Positions 22,616-34,970 of a stretch of DNA of 64,000 bases are shown here, piece by piece. Both the position numbers and the translations under genes were made by a program. The notes below the pieces were generated by a model, which was not told the DNA's origin, did no database searches, and saw only the letters and a list, made by a program, of their open reading frames with translations. Source of the stretch: Diphasiastrum complanatum (lineage: Eukaryota > Streptophyta > Lycopodiopsida > Lycopodiales > Lycopodiaceae); contig CM055097.1 in assembly GCA_029204225.1 (NCBI GenBank), positions 53,931,592 through 53,995,591 of the forward strand, read 5' to 3'. How positions within the stretch are numbered: the first letter of the stretch is position 1; the number at the start of each line of letters is the position of its first letter.

Positions 22616-24749
22616 GCTATGCTAAAATTGTGCTTCATATCTTACTAGGCTCAAATTTTATTGAGAGACTTCATGTGTTATTTGGGTTTCATTTTTGTTC
22701 AACTACAAACTTGAGTTGCATGTTCTCCCTAGTATTCATTGTTTGGTTATTATGCCTGCTCCTTGAATTTGATTTCATCATTACTTTATTTTGCCTTATT
22801 ATCAATAATTACTTTTGAATCTCTTAACACCATTTGGCCATGTACCGCTCACTAATAAACACACCCTTTCATTCCCATCTACTAGAAAGTTCCACTCTCT
22901 TTGCTATTTATTGATTTATAGAAACATTTATAGAAACTACAAAAATAGAGAGAGCCACAAGCCTTAAGCTATCTGTGTAAGGTTTCATATTGAGCTCATT
23001 TCTGCATAAGTGATTCATCTTTTTGATATTTTTTGTTCTGATTATTTTTCTTTAGAAAGATTGTTTCCTCATCCTTATTGAGCATAGAGGACCTCTTGGA
23101 CCTTTCAATAGTAATCGAATAGTTATCGGTCGTTGTTACCCAGTTTGCAAATTAATGATGATTATGCAACCTTTTGATGTTGCCTCTTTTATGCACGAGT
23201 TCCATGAGCTGATCATTATCACCTCTCCCCTTTTAGAACCAAGTAAGCTCAGGTATCAAAGACAATACAATCAGTATCATCCCTGTGTTACACCATCAAC
23301 TCGTTGTGCATCTGCGCTCTTAACCTCACTTCTGCTTTGCAAACATTCAGTCTGATCGTTAAGCTTCACGGTCACTATTTTGGCTCTTTCTGAGTTTGGT
23401 AAGGTTCTTGCTCCGGTCACTTCTAAACTCAAGCAATGTTTCACTGAAGTATGGTTTGATAATGCAGTGATTCTGGTTTGAACCTCAAATCGCCTCATGT
23501 GACCCATCAAGTTGCCTAGGCTCCATGAAATTGACAAACTCAAACTGAGAGGCTAGTTATATCCTTAGATATTTTTTTAAAAAATATACACTTAACCAAA
23601 AGGTGACTTGCACTACAGTTTTGACGTATTGGCAAACTATTTATGATGAGGATAACTGACCCCTATGAAGTAGAAGACAATCTTCACTGGCTTGATATGC
23701 ATTTAACATGCATTAAAAGCCTTTTACAAAAAGGGCCGTAAACCAGGCTCCTGAATGGTAATCAACACTTCAAATCTATATCGTTTTACTTCAATTTGAG
23801 AATATGTCTATTTCTTGATAGAATCTCTGATATTGTCAACACAGCTACATAGAAACATTGCTGCTTGTGTTGACAGCACATCATGCCTAACAAAAAATGT
23901 TGATGCCTTTATGATTGTTCGCATTACCTATGAAAGACATTATTGTGAAGGTTTTATGCAGCATATCTGGAAGCTTTCTTTTGTGGTGTGACCTTCTAAT
24001 CCCCAAAATATCTAAAAAGATTTGCACTTGTTGATTGAGTCAAAGTGTTAGAAACACAGTTGTCGTTGACACCTCAATCTTTCTAACACTATGGTCATCC
24101 TTGACGCCTTTCGACTCAAACTAATTGTAGGTTTTGTTGTGACAAATAATCCATTTATATAAACATAACTAATTGCTCGTTATCAGAACCTTTTGCAAAA
24201 GCACCCAAATGTGTTCGACAGATTTTAAGGTTTTTTTTCTTTTATGCACTGTATCTCATTGTTACTTTTTCTTGCAAGAAAAGACATCTTCAACAAAAAT
24301 TATAACTAGCAAGCATGTTCCATAATTCAACTTATACCTGACTGTGAGTATTGAAACTTAGAATCAGCAAGCTCAATGTGTAAAGTTTGTGGCAATTGTG
24401 TATCCAACTTGATTCCCTGCGCACATAGGGTTTTCTGAAATTAACCCTTTAGGAAAGTTATAGTTTCAGTATTCTAGAGCATATAGAAAGCTATCTAACA
24501 TTCTCTAAGACTAAATGAAACCTAGTTGTAGAGACCAAAAATGCTTGACTACCCATCCACTTATCCCAAAATGCAATTTCACTACTTATTCTTGAAAGAC
24601 ATCATGATGCAAGGTTCGTAAATATTGGCTCTATTATTCACTGACAATGGAAAGTGGCACGTTTCTTAATGTGATAGCTTTCCATTCAAAAGTCTGCGTC
24701 ATCTTATTCAACAAAACCAAAATCAAGGGTCCATATGATCAATAACAAA
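22616..24749. other. No gene recognised
   Basis: Short frames only. The left end may be further decayed copia pol. Candidate exons were not found on either strand. Confidence 0.25.
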
Positions 24750-24870
24750 GGTTCTACCATAGTACCCCGTGGTACCGCTGGTATGGTACTGCCGGTACCA
24801 TATCAGTGCTACCGCCGGTACGGTACCGCCCTCTGGCCCGCGGTACCAGGGCGGTACCATTATATATATA
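24750..24870. repeat. GGTACC-rich palindromic array
   Basis: GGTACCGC, GGTATGGTAC, CCGGTACC, GGTACGGTACCGC and CGGTACCAGG recur in alternating orientation. They are followed by (TA)n and a T-rich stretch. The layout resembles subterminal repeats of hAT-type elements and the GGTTC array at 43812-43905. Confidence 0.5.
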
Positions 24871-24994
24871 TATTTTTGAGTATTTTTAATAATTTTTTTT
24901 TGCATATTAACTACCGAAACAGGACAAAAAAAAGTAAAAAAAAGGGGTTCTGGGTGTAAAAAAAGAGGGTACAGTACATGATGCAAGGGACTGG

Positions 24995-25290
24995 TGCAAT
25001 GGCACATGGGCACTGGCAGACCGAGGGGCCAATGGGAGACCAACACAGGGGAGTAGCATCACATGTGGGGGGCAAGTACAGAGGCACATGGGCACTGTGG
25101 GTGAGCAGACCATGGGGCCAATGGGAGACCAACACAGGGGGGGAGCATCACATGGGGGCAGGTACAGAGGCACATGGGACAAATCCGGACAGGTACACCG
25201 TCACATGGGCACTGTGGGGGAGCAGACCACGGACCCAATCGGAGTGCACATGGAGCAGGTACATTAGCACATCACAATTAATGGGGACAG
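24995..25290. repeat. Degenerate GC-rich minisatellite, unit about 85 bp
   Basis: Units open with GGGCACTG... and carry CCAATGGGAGACCAACACAG and GGTACAGAGGCACAT. Starts fall near 25006, 25091 and 25208, with a partial unit at 25178. Frames through it (both strands) are repeat artefacts. Confidence 0.7.
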
Positions 25291-25452
25291 GTACAAGGGC
25301 ACATGGAGGGATCATCAACAACTGCACATGGGGGAACAGGTTGTGGGGTTAAATAGGCACTCACGAGGCTGTGAGAGCCAGTGAGAGGCAGTGAGAGCCA
25401 GTTCGAGAAACAAGGTGTCGTGAGATGCAGAGCGCATACCACCAAGGCCTGA

Positions 25453-25776
25453 GGGAAGCTCGAGGAAGATGTCCGAAGGCACAACGAAAGGCATCGGAAG
25501 CAAGAGGCAGACATTGCAGAGATGTTGCGACAAACTCGGGATAGACACCCAAAGCTGCAGATCCCCGTCCCCGCTGTGGCCCCTGCTCCCGCTGTCGAGC
25601 TGGATTTGGATGAGCATATTGGAATGAACTTCACAAGACGACAGCTCAGGGAAAGGGCTGCCCGCGTCGGGCTGACCAAGAGGCAGCTCGGGGTAACCGG
25701 GAGGCAGAGCGAGATCAACATAACAATGCTCCTGACGAGGGCGAGGAATCACTGGAGGATCCATAGGAATGTTTAG
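25453..25776 (+). CDS. Unrecognised charged ORF, partial
   Basis: The frame is open from just after a TGA at 25450-25452 to a stop at 25776. It starts with a probable coiled-coil helix (KLEEDVRRHNERHRKQEADI, AEMLRQTRDR). A Pro/Ala/Val linker follows, then an Arg-rich segment (FTRRQLRERAARVGLTKRQL). It precedes gypsy C on the same strand, so it could be an N-terminal gag or accessory region, but no gag motif is visible. The heptad pattern is real; function is unknown. Confidence 0.3.
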   Translation, partial: GKLEEDVRRHNERHRKQEADIAEMLRQTRDRHPKLQIPVPAVAPAPAVELDLDEHIGMNFTRRQLRERAARVGLTKRQLGVTGRQSEINITMLLTRARNHWRIHRNV

Positions 25777-25869
25777 CATAGATGGGGTCTAGCTGTATGT
25801 GGCTGACTGTTGTTATGTAATGTTCATCAGTAGATGAGGCAACATTTAGTGTCTAGCATAGTGTAAAGA

Positions 25870-26512
25870 ACAGCCTTGAAGAAGCTTTCCTAAGAGAATT
25901 TCTACCATAAAATGAACTGGATAGAGCCTGGGAAGCCTGGGAAAGAACAGTAATGGATAAATCCCTCATCCAATATATCTCGCAGTATCGAGAAGCAATT
26001 TTAAAGATTAAAAATATGGATGACTATCAAAAAATTAGGGGATTTGTCCGTGGCCTCAAAGATGAATATAAAGTAGAGGTCCAGAGAAACTCCCCTACTA
26101 CCCTTGAGCAAGCTCTCAGATATGCTCAAATCTATGATGATTCAGTGGGTAGGAAGAGGGCGAGACAGCAGCCACTTTTTGAGCAGCCTCGTCAGAAAGA
26201 CTTTCAATTTAAAAAGAAATTTTTAAAAAGAACGAACCAAGATAAATTTAAAGGTGAAGCTCCTCAGAAACGCCCTTCACTCATACAGCCCTTAAAACCA
26301 GATGATTTTGAGAAAGCCAAACAAGAACGTTTGTGCTTTGTGTGTATGGGCAAGGGACACACAGTCAGACAGTGTCCCAAGGGGCCTTTCACTAAAAAAG
26401 ATAAGAAAGATAAAAAACAAATTCATCTTGTTCAGACTATATGTTTCCCCAGTGACTCGGCAGCTTCCGAGATCAAAGTGATCATGAAGATCATGAACAC
26501 TGTTGCTAGCTA
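25870..26512 (+). pseudogene. Gypsy C gag, N-terminally truncated
   Basis: Readable gag begins near 25880 (EEAFLREFLP, a stop, then NELDRAWEAWE) and continues through IRGFVRGLKDEYKVEVQRNS, the conserved gag helix region. Near 26330 comes a CCHC knuckle, CFVCMGKGHTVRQC, which binds RNA in the capsid. The first part of gag, the leader and the 5' LTR are missing. The gag frame ends at 26512, while the protease frame that follows is shifted. In elements A and D the knuckle and protease share one frame, so the shift here is probably damage. Confidence 0.85.
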
Positions 26513-26521
26513 ACCTCTGCA

Positions 26522-29500
26522 ATGCTAGCGAGACCCTTCAGCTTTGGGCCGCATGACCTAGTACGTATGCATGGGAAAGTTGGTAACCAGCCAGTAAGAG
26601 TTATGGTTGATGATGGAGCAACCCATAATTTCATCAACTACACCCTGGTTAAAAAGCTTAAACTACCAGAAGTACCTAGTCAGCATAGGTACATAGTTTC
26701 ATTAGCTAAGGGTGAAGATAAAAAAATATGGGAAACTATGGTAAGTAAGTTAAATCTTGGTATTCAGGGGTACCAAGATGAAATAAACTTTCAGATAATG
26801 CACCTGGATCGAACAGACATTATTCTCGGGAGAGATTGGCTCTACAGTTTAGGACCTTCCCTCCACAGAAACTATCAGGAGAACACCCTCAGCTTTCAGC
26901 ATAAAGGCCGAGAGATCCAGTTGCATGGGGAGCATGATGTTCCCAACAGCCCTATGGTCTGCAGTTCAGAGCTCTGTCAGCTAATCGGAGACGAAGACCA
27001 TCAGGTATTCTTATGTGACTTTCAGTTTATTCCTGAAGTTTCTATTTCCAATTCTATTCAGCAGAAAATCAATAAATTAAAAACTTTACTGTCTAAATTT
27101 AAAGATGTTTTTCCTGAAGATTTGCCACATGGTTTACCACCTAGCAGAGAGGTAGATCATGTAATAAACCTAGTACCAGGTACAGCACCTGTTTCTAAAC
27201 CTCCGTATCGGGTCAGCCGAACAGAGGACGAAGAAATAACTAGGCAGTTAACAGATTATCTTGGGAAAGGCCAAATTCAAACCAGTAGTTCACCATGGGC
27301 CTCACCAGTCCTATTGGTGAAAAAGAAAGAGGGGTCTATGCGTCTTTGCGTAGACTACAGAGCCCTCAATAAAGTCACAATTAAGAATAAATACCCCATG
27401 CCTCGGGCAGACGAATTGTTTGACCAACTCGACGGGGCTAAGTTTTTCAGCAAAATAGACCTCAGATCGGGATATTATCAAGTCCGTATAAAATCGGAAG
27501 ATGTCTCGAAAACAGCTTTTAGGACTCGTCACGGTCATTATGAGTTTAAGGTGATGCCATTTGGGCTCACAAATGCTCCAGCTACCTTTATGACCTTGAT
27601 GAACAGTGTCCTCAGACCATACTTAGGTAAGTTTGTAGTCGTATTTTTAGATGACATCCTCGTCTACAGCAAAACGAGGAAGGAGCATCTAAAACACCTC
27701 AGAAAGGTGTTTCGACTGCTCAGAAAGCATAAGCTCTATGCTAAACAATCCAAGTGTGAATTCTTCGTACAATCCAAGTGTGAATTCTTCGTTGAAGAAG
27801 TAGCATATTTGGGTCACATTATCTCTTCAGATGGGATTAAGATGGACCCAAATAAGGTTAAAGCCATACTCAGTTGGCTGAGACCTTAGAATATTTTGGA
27901 ACTTCAGATCTTTCTTGGTTTGGCGGGATATTACAGACGATTTGTCAAGGAATATGCTCAAATAGCAGTTCCTATGACAAATCTCCTTAAGGGGAAGGGA
28001 AAAGAGTTCATTTGGGAGTCCACACAGCAGGAGAGCTTTGATGCTCTCAAAACAGCCTTAGCTACAGCACCAGTTTTAAAAGTCGTCGACCCCAATCAGC
28101 CATTTGTGGTCAAAACAGATGCTAGCGACTTTGCAGTAGGTGCTGTGCTAACTCAAGGTGGACAACCAGTTGCGTTCAAGAGTAAAAAACTCGAGCCAGC
28201 TTAGACTAGGTACAGTGCCTATGAAAAGGAACTCTTTTCTATAGTCCATGCCCTTAAGACTTGGAGGCATTATTTGTATGGTGCCAACTTTGAGGTCCTG
28301 ACAGACCATGAGAGTCTCAGATACCTTTGCAATCAACCTGAGCTTAGAGGTCGGAAAGCTCGTTGGGCAGAGTTGATGCAAGAGTTTGACATGTCTATCA
28401 GATATAGACGTGGAAAATTCAATACAGTAGCAAATGCCCTTAGCAGAATGCCTATGATAAACGAGCTGAGTTTTACTCAGATTCGTAATGAGTTACTCGA
28501 GTCCTTGAGAGGGAAATGCCAGCATGATGCATTCTTCTCTACTATCTGGAACTCAGTCCAGAACAGACAGTTACAGATTGTAGAACCAGTTTCCGGGGCT
28601 GGTGCCAGTTCATCCAAGAATACAGCAGCTTCCGTTGAGGATGATGATAAGTCCGAGTATACGTCGTCAGATGACGTTGAGGATTCTGAGCCTGTATCAC
28701 CCAAGCAAACCCCAGTGGTTGAGGGTCAGTTGCCTCAAGGATTCAAATGGAAACAGTATTCCATTCAGGATGAGTACTTGCTCTATAGAGATAGAGTATG
28801 TGTCCCCAATTCAAAGGATTATAGGCAGCAAGTCCTATATGAATGTCATGACAATCCTAGCGCGGGACACCCAGGCATACTAAAGACCTATGAGCTTCTT
28901 TGTAGGCAATTTTTCTGGCCCAGTATGAAAAAGGACGTCCACCAATATGTAACCAGTTGCCAGAAATGTCAAGTAAATAAAGCAGAGTGTTTAAAGGCAG
29001 GAGGGTTGTTGCATCCCTTAGAAATACCAGCTGGTAAATGGGAGAGTATCTCCATGGATTTTATAGTAGGCCTGCCTAAAACCCAAAAGGGTAATGACGC
29101 TATATGGGTCACAGTTGACCGTCTGACCAAAATGGCTCATTTCATTCCGACCAAAACAACCGTTAGAGCTCCAGAGTTAGCGAGGTTGTTTGTAGACGGG
29201 CTATTTAATTGTACGGTCTACCTTCCGGCATAGTCAGCGATCAGGACAGTAAGTTTACTGGAAATTTTTGGAGGGCAGTATTCCATCATCTCCATACTAA
29301 ACTTAATATGAGTACCACCGACCATCCTCAGACGGACGGTCAAACAGAAAGGGTAAATCAAGTGCTGGAGGATATGCTTCGTGCATACGTCAGCAAGAAG
29401 CAGACTAATTGGGAGGAATATCTCTCGATATTAGAGTTTGCTTAAAACAGTACCAAACATTCAGCTATGAGATACAGCCCATTTATGCTGATGTACGGTT

Positions 29501-30110
29501 TTCAGCCATGCTCACCCACAGTTGTAGGGTTTAAACAAGAAAAAGTTGAAGCAGCCAGAAACTTTTTAGAGGACCTAAACCAGATGATAGAACATGCTAA
29601 GCGTAGCATTAGGCAGTCCCAGGATCGAGCCAGGCATTATGCAGATCCACACAAACGGGATGTGCAGTTCTCCACTGGTGAGAAAGTCTACTTGAGAGTC
29701 CCAGTTGACTCTAAAACCCTCAAATCAGGAGTGTGTGCTAAGCTGTCTCCAAGGTATTGTGGTCCCTTTACCATCAGTAGGAGACTAGGCGAGGTCACCT
29801 GTGAACTAGAACTCCCACACAGCAGTAAGGTTTTTCCAGTCTTTCATGTAAGTCAGTTACGAAAAGCCTTAACCAGATCAGACAATCTGGTAGGGGACAG
29901 TGTTCTGATTCTCCCATTGGATCCTCAGCAACCTCCACATGAACCAGAGGAGATTCTTGATAGTAGAGAGACGCAGACTCGTCATACTCTATAACGAGAA
30001 TATCTGGTGAAGTGGAATGATCAGCTTGTTGAGAATGCCACTTGGGAAAGAGGCAGAGTCCTTCGCAAGATTTTTCCAAACTTTGTCTTAGAGGACCAAG
30101 ACGGTTCTTA
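26522..30110 (+). pseudogene. Gypsy C pol with chromodomain (protease, RT, RNase H, integrase)
   Basis: In order: protease with [10 protein letters not shown] (DDG in place of DSG/DTG) and [10 protein letters not shown] with KRT-like entry [20 protein letters not shown] and catalytic FLDD (about 27647-27658); RNase H with VKTDASDFAVGAVL and EKELFS; integrase zinc finger (HDNPSAGHPG ... CQKCQ), core D, D and E (MDFIVGLP, SDQDSKF, TERVNQ); and a C-terminal chromodomain (REYLVKWNDQLVENATWE), which marks a chromovirus. Breaks are stops at 27887, 28202, 29443 and 29992, a frameshift near 29209, and a 24-bp tandem duplication near 27745-27792 just after the RT palm. It is not functional. Confidence 0.93.
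27745..27792 (+). repeat. 24-bp in-frame tandem duplication in RT
   Basis: CAATCCAAGTGTGAATTCTT plus CGTA/CGTT occurs twice in succession, so QSKCEFFV is repeated. Elements A, D and H have one copy of the corresponding SKC-F block. Confidence 0.9.
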
Positions 30111-30122
30111 AGGGGGAGGGAG
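30110..30122 (+). other. Polypurine tract of gypsy C
   Basis: AAGGGGGAGGGAG sits immediately before the LTR start TGTTACGA and after the pol stop. Confidence 0.75.
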
Positions 30123-30478
30123 TGTTACGAGCTCGTAACCAGTGCCGAACCCTAGGGAACACAGATAAGTCAGATACCACAGTCAGGGTCGTGTCCAGCG
30201 TACATGACCAACAGGGCAAGACAGTGTGAGTAGTGTGCCCCAGCACGGTCCATAGCCATGGCGGGCCTAACACAGCCTAGGGACCCTGTCAGCAGGATAG
30301 GGCCCCTAGTTGGGTCCCGACGTGCAGTCGGCCACGTCAGTGCCACGTGGCCGACACTTGGCAGTAGCATGCTACCAGTCCTCACACTGGGCTAGGAGGG
30401 GCTTACTCTATATCAGGGAGTAGGCAAGGTTGGGTGGATCAGTAAGTGTTTGCCCTAATTGGTGATCGAGGTTGAAAA
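30123..30478 (+). repeat. 3' LTR of gypsy C, truncated
   Basis: It opens TGTTACGAGCTCG after the polypurine tract. No matching TAACA end is reached. The sequence passes at about 30478 into the integrase of gypsy A on the opposite strand, so the LTR is cut short. It contains a G-box-like GCCACGTGGC at about 30343-30352. Confidence 0.75.
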
Positions 30479-32790
30479 CCATACATATATGAAAGGGCTG
30501 AATTCGGTCGCTGAATGTTTTGCACTGTTATATGCAAATTCCACCAGTGGAAGGTATTGTTCCCAATCAGACTGTCGATGGCCCACATATGCTCAAAGCA
30601 TATCCTCCATCGTCTGATTGGTCCTTTCCGTTTGACCGTCTGATTCTGGATGATCTGTAGAACTCATACTTAAAGTTGTTTCCAACATTTCAAATACTGC
30701 TTGCCAAAAATTCCCAATGAATTTTGGGTCACGGTCACTGACAATATCGCAAGGCAGCCCCGTACAGTCGAAAAAGCTTCTCAACAAATAGTTGAGCTAG
30801 TTCTGAAGCTTTCACCGTAGTTTTTGTTGGGATAAATTGAGCAAACTTCGTAAGTCTGTCAACAATAACCCAAACCGAATTGTGGCCCCTCCCTGTACGT
30901 GGAAGCCCGACCACAAAATCCATAGATATACTTTCTGGTAGGAATATCTAAAGGATGTAATAGGCCACTAGCTTTTAGCCTCTCTGCTTTATTTCTTTGG
31001 CACTTAGTACATTTAAGTACATAGGCCTCTACCTGACTTTTCATCTTAGGCCACCAAAATTGCCTTTGAACTAAGTCAAGTGTTCTTTGTATACCCGGAT
31101 GTCCTGCGCATGGACTATCATGACACTCATGCAAGATTTGGGCCCTTATAGTGTCATTTTCCGGTACACATACCTTTCCTTTACGAAACAAAACCCTATT
31201 TCGAATTAGAAAATTCGTTTCAGTCTTTCCCTGATTCGAGGAATCTTGCAAACCTGAATTGACCCCTGAAAGTACTTGTTGCCAATACTTTCCAAAATAA
31301 GGATCGGACTCATATAGTCCTTGAAGAGACTGAAACAACCCCGGTTCTATAACAATAAAGCACAACTGATTAATAAACGATAACCTACTCAAAGCATCCA
31401 CTAGAGTATTTTGACTTCCTTTACAGTAACGTATAGAAAAGTCAAAGATTTGCATCAGCTCAGCCCATCTAGCTTGCCTCCCCTTTAAATCTGTAGCATC
31501 ACAGAAATATCGAAGAGTCTGATGATCCGTCAAAACTTCAAATCTGGCTCCATATAAATAATGTTGCCAAATTTTCAAGGAATGAAAAATTGCTAACAGT
31601 TCCTTCTCATAGGTACAATACCTAGACTGAGCAGGATTGAGTTTCTTGCTTTCATAAGCCACAGGATGTCCATCCTGCATCAAAACTGCTCCAATAGCAT
31701 AATTACTGGCATCGGTCCTAACCACAAAAGCCTTATTAGGATCGCCAATGATTAGTATTGGTGCCGAAGTGACACTTTTCTTAAGCAACTCAAAACAATT
31801 ATTCATATCCTCTGTCCACACCACTAGTGGACTCTTAGCCCTCCGGCTTAGCTTCTTATAGCCTTTCAAGGCCTGGGTAAGGGGAAATGCCAATCGAGCA
31901 AATTGGAAAATATGCCGACGGAAAAATCCAACAAACCCCAAGAAAGACTTGATTTCCCGAACTGTGGTGAAAATTGGCCAATCAATAACCCTCTGGATAC
32001 GATCTGGCTCAATCTCCACTCCTCGTTCGGAAATCTTATGCCCCAAGTAGGACAATTCCTTAGCAAAAAAATCACATTTAGACTCCTTGGCAAAGAGCTT
32101 TTCCCTTCTTAGGATGTCCAAGACAATCCTAAGATGATCTTTATGTTCCACCAAAGTCTTACTGAACACTAGGATATCATCTAAGAATACCACTACGAAT
32201 CTTCCCAAATATGGCCTGAACAAATCGTTCATCATCTGTTGGAAAGTTGTCGGTGCATTGGTCAAACCAAAAGGCAACACCAAAAATTCGTAGTGACCAA
32301 AGCGAGTTCGAAACCCGGTTTTTGGTATATCTTCTACCTTAATGAGTATATGATGGTAACCCGATCTTAGATCTACCTTGGAAAAGTACCCAGCACCACC
32401 AAGATAGTCTATTAGATCACCAATCCGCGGCAGTGGATATTTATTCTTAACAATTACCTTGTTCAATTCCTTATAGTCGACGCAAAATCTTATAGTCCCA
32501 TCCTTCTTGGCAACCAGAACCACTGGTCATGCCCAAGGAGACTTACTAGGTTGCAGCCACCCCTTTTTCAGGTAATCATGTAATTGTCTACTTACCTCAG
32601 CCTCTTCCGATGCACTCATCCTATAAGGACGTTGTGCAATTGGAATTGCTCCAAGTATTAGGTCAATTTTATGATCAACTGTCCTTTTTGGTGGTAAACC
32701 TACAGGAAGGTCAAAAAAAACATCATTGAATTCCTGCATAAGTTCATTATAGGCTTCAAATTCTGTAGTGTTCTCCCTGGGTATACTCAT
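30479..32790 (-). pseudogene. Gypsy A pol: RT, RNase H and integrase
   Basis: On the minus strand from 32790: pre-RT region (FNDVFFDLPVGLPPKRTVDH), one in-frame TGA at about 32524-32526, then a 554-codon frame. It holds RT (FCVDYKELNKVIVKNKYPLP, catalytic FLDD), RNase H (VRTDASNYAIGAVL, YEKELLAI) and the integrase zinc finger (CHDSPCAGHPG ... CTKCQ). A frameshift near 30900 and another near 30770 break the integrase core, whose MDFVVGLP, VSDRDPKF and TERTNQ blocks remain readable. The frame then runs to about 30479, where it is cut at SPFIYV by the junction with the LTR of gypsy C. The integrase C-terminus, any chromodomain and the 3' LTR are lost. Confidence 0.92.
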
Positions 32791-33362
32791 GGCATTTATG
32801 TTAAGTTCTTCATCATTGAGGCAAATGATATCATTATGAAAACATAAATAAACTTTAAAATCTGAATTCTTTATAATAGAATTAACTTCATGTTTAGATA
32901 AAGGTTAACATTTTCAGTGTCAACACTTAAACTAGCCATGATCTTAATTAAAGAATTCTCTTGCATAAAAGATACAGATTTTTCAACAAAATTGATTTTC
33001 AATGACTTATCCACATTTGCTAATGCAACAGCATGGAATTCTATTTTTTCAGAGTAGTCCAATATGTGCAATTCTAAATCAGGAACAACATAATCCATAA
33101 ACGCAGAATTCATTCCTGATGCCATTGTCACACAGTATTTTTTCTCACTTTTTTTGGTGGAAAGGTTTAAATTGCAAACTACGTTCTTTATGGTAAGTAA
33201 AATCCTTTAACCAACATAAATAAGAACTGCAACATACATTTAACAGTTTCCAAAGCAGAAAGCATATACGGAGTAGAAACATCAATAATTCCATTCAATT
33301 CTAGTAAGAACGACAAACTGTGTTACATAGTTTTTCTTCATAGACTCGTTCCTCTCATAGAA
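32791..33362 (-). pseudogene. Gypsy A protease-RT connector, decayed
   Basis: It joins the protease frame ending at 33363 to the pre-RT frame starting at 32790. One open piece (32871-33131) has no catalytic motif, and stops lie on both sides. The matching segment of gypsy B (about 54515-54835) is similar and equally broken. Confidence 0.6.
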
Positions 33363-34445
33363 TCACTCTTTACCAAGTATAACATCTACCCTATCTAGAT
33401 TCATAATATGAAAGTCTAAATTATTCTTATAGGCTTGAATCTCTATTGGTAGACGTGGGACTATCCGGTCCCAAAATTGGCTTTCTGCTCCAGTTGCCAG
33501 CTTCACTGTGTATCGGTGGTCACTTTGCCTCTGCAACAAATTAGCGTTGATAAATTTATGTGTGGAACCATCGTCAAATAAAACAGTTATGGCTTGACCA
33601 CCCACAACCCCCTTCATTCGAATGAGGTCATGAGGGCCAAAAAAAGTCGTATTAAAACAACAATGCTCACACACAGCAAAGAAAAGATCTACACTAGATA
33701 TGCTAGAGTTACTTGGCGTCTTAAAAGATGCCCCTTTAGCTTTCCGTTTCTTTGGACATTCCTTCGCGACATGACTTGGTTCCATGCAATTGAAGCATAG
33801 ATTGTCGTTTCTGGCTTTCATAAAGGTTTCCTGGTCCAAGGTAGATCTTTTCTTCGATTTCCCTGAACCTGAAGCCCCTTCCTTTGCCTTGAAAAGAAAG
33901 GCTTCTTACCCTTTACGTCGGGTATGACACCAGTCTCAGGCTTAGCCATCGTACGAGAATCATCGTAGATTCTGGCGAAGCGAACAGCATCCTCGAGGGT
34001 AAGAGGCCGGTTCCTCCTGACCTCTAGCTGGTAGTCTCTTGGTAACCCCAGTATAAAATGCAACTTTACTAACAAGGGATCTATTCTAGTTGCAAAACGA
34101 GAATAGACCTCCTGAAATTCTTGTAAATACTGATCCAGGGGCCGGTTCCCCATATGGATCGTTGCATACTGACGGTAAAATTCAAAATCATCAAAAATAG
34201 GAAGGAAGGCCGCCTTAAAGGCCTTACAGAAATCCTCCCAATTCCTAGGAACTTCAGGCTTACCCTTTATATCTTGCCACCAGGTAAATGCTTAACCTCG
34301 CAGGTACATGACGGCTAGATTGATCTTGTTGTCCTCGGATGAATTGTGCATGGAAAGTGCGAATTCCATCGATCCAGCCATTGCAAGACCGCCTTCGGGG
34401 TTCTATCCTTCTTTTCCCCAGCAACTACTTCAGGAGTAAACAAGG
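33363..34445 (-). pseudogene. Gypsy A gag and protease
   Basis: Reading leftwards from about 34445: gag (EKKDRTPKAVLQWLDRWNSH ... MGNRPLDQYLQEFQEVYSRF, LHFILGLPRDYQLEVRRNRP), a frameshift near 33830, CCHC knuckle CFNCMEPSHVAKEC, then protease with FGPHDLIRMKG, LFDDGSTHKFIN and VDVILGKE. The active-site triplet is DDG, as in elements B, C and D. Compared with gypsy B, roughly 350 bp covering the gag start are deleted, so the frame enters gag directly from leader sequence near 34445. A further frameshift or stop breaks gag near 34315. Confidence 0.88.
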
Positions 34446-34763
34446 ATCCACCAACACCTCCACCTCTTTTCACAAAAAACAGATGCATAGGAGAGGTATG
34501 CCTCCCTCTCCATGCTATCCTTGTACCTGCCAAGTGGCCTTGCCTTGCCACCTAGCCTCCACCTCAGCCTTCTGGCCAACTTCTAGCAACCTGCCAGGTG
34601 GCCTACAACCCCCCTCTCCCCTTCTTTTTTCTTCTTCCCTTCCAGACAGTGCAGCGCTGGAAAACAGGGATAGGAGAAGAAAAATGCAATATTTACCATC
34701 GGGAGAGCCCCAAAAGTGGCGAGTAGGGATCAGAAGTGAATCGGAATAAGAGAACGCTGCCCT

Positions 34764-34801
34764 CTGCCACCTGTCCGGGTCCTGACAGTGCCACGTGGCA
34801 G
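34764..34801. repeat. Nested inverted repeat in the leader of A, copy 1
   Basis: The outer arms are CTGCCAC and GTGGCAG. The inner arms are CTGTCC and TGACAG (one mismatch). A 6-bp loop and a 6-bp asymmetric bulge separate them. The RNA would fold into a hairpin. Confidence 0.65.
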
Positions 34802-34932
34802 TTTTAAAGTTAATTTCCAGAGGACCATCGCTGGTCAGGCAGCGATCAGTACTTTCAAGATTTTCAACGCTGAGGAGGGCCCATCGCGATCAGATTTGTA
34901 CCTGAATCTGAGCGGAATAGTTGTGCAAAAGG

Positions 34933-34970
34933 CTGCCACCTGTCCTTTCCTGGACAGTGCCATGTGGCAG
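34933..34970. repeat. Nested inverted repeat in the leader of A, copy 2
   Basis: The outer arms CTGCCAC/GTGGCAG and the inner arms CTGTCC/GGACAG are both perfect. The loop is TTTCCT and the bulge is TGCCAT. Confidence 0.75.

Noticed and set aside
24723-25779. Minus-strand Cys/Pro/Ser/Leu-rich frames
   Set aside because: They are antisense of a minisatellite and of a better plus-strand frame; repeated composition without motifs.
34315-34749. Open frames on both strands near the left part of the leader of A
   Set aside because: They combine leader sequence with the deleted start of gag; only the gag part on the minus strand has homologues.
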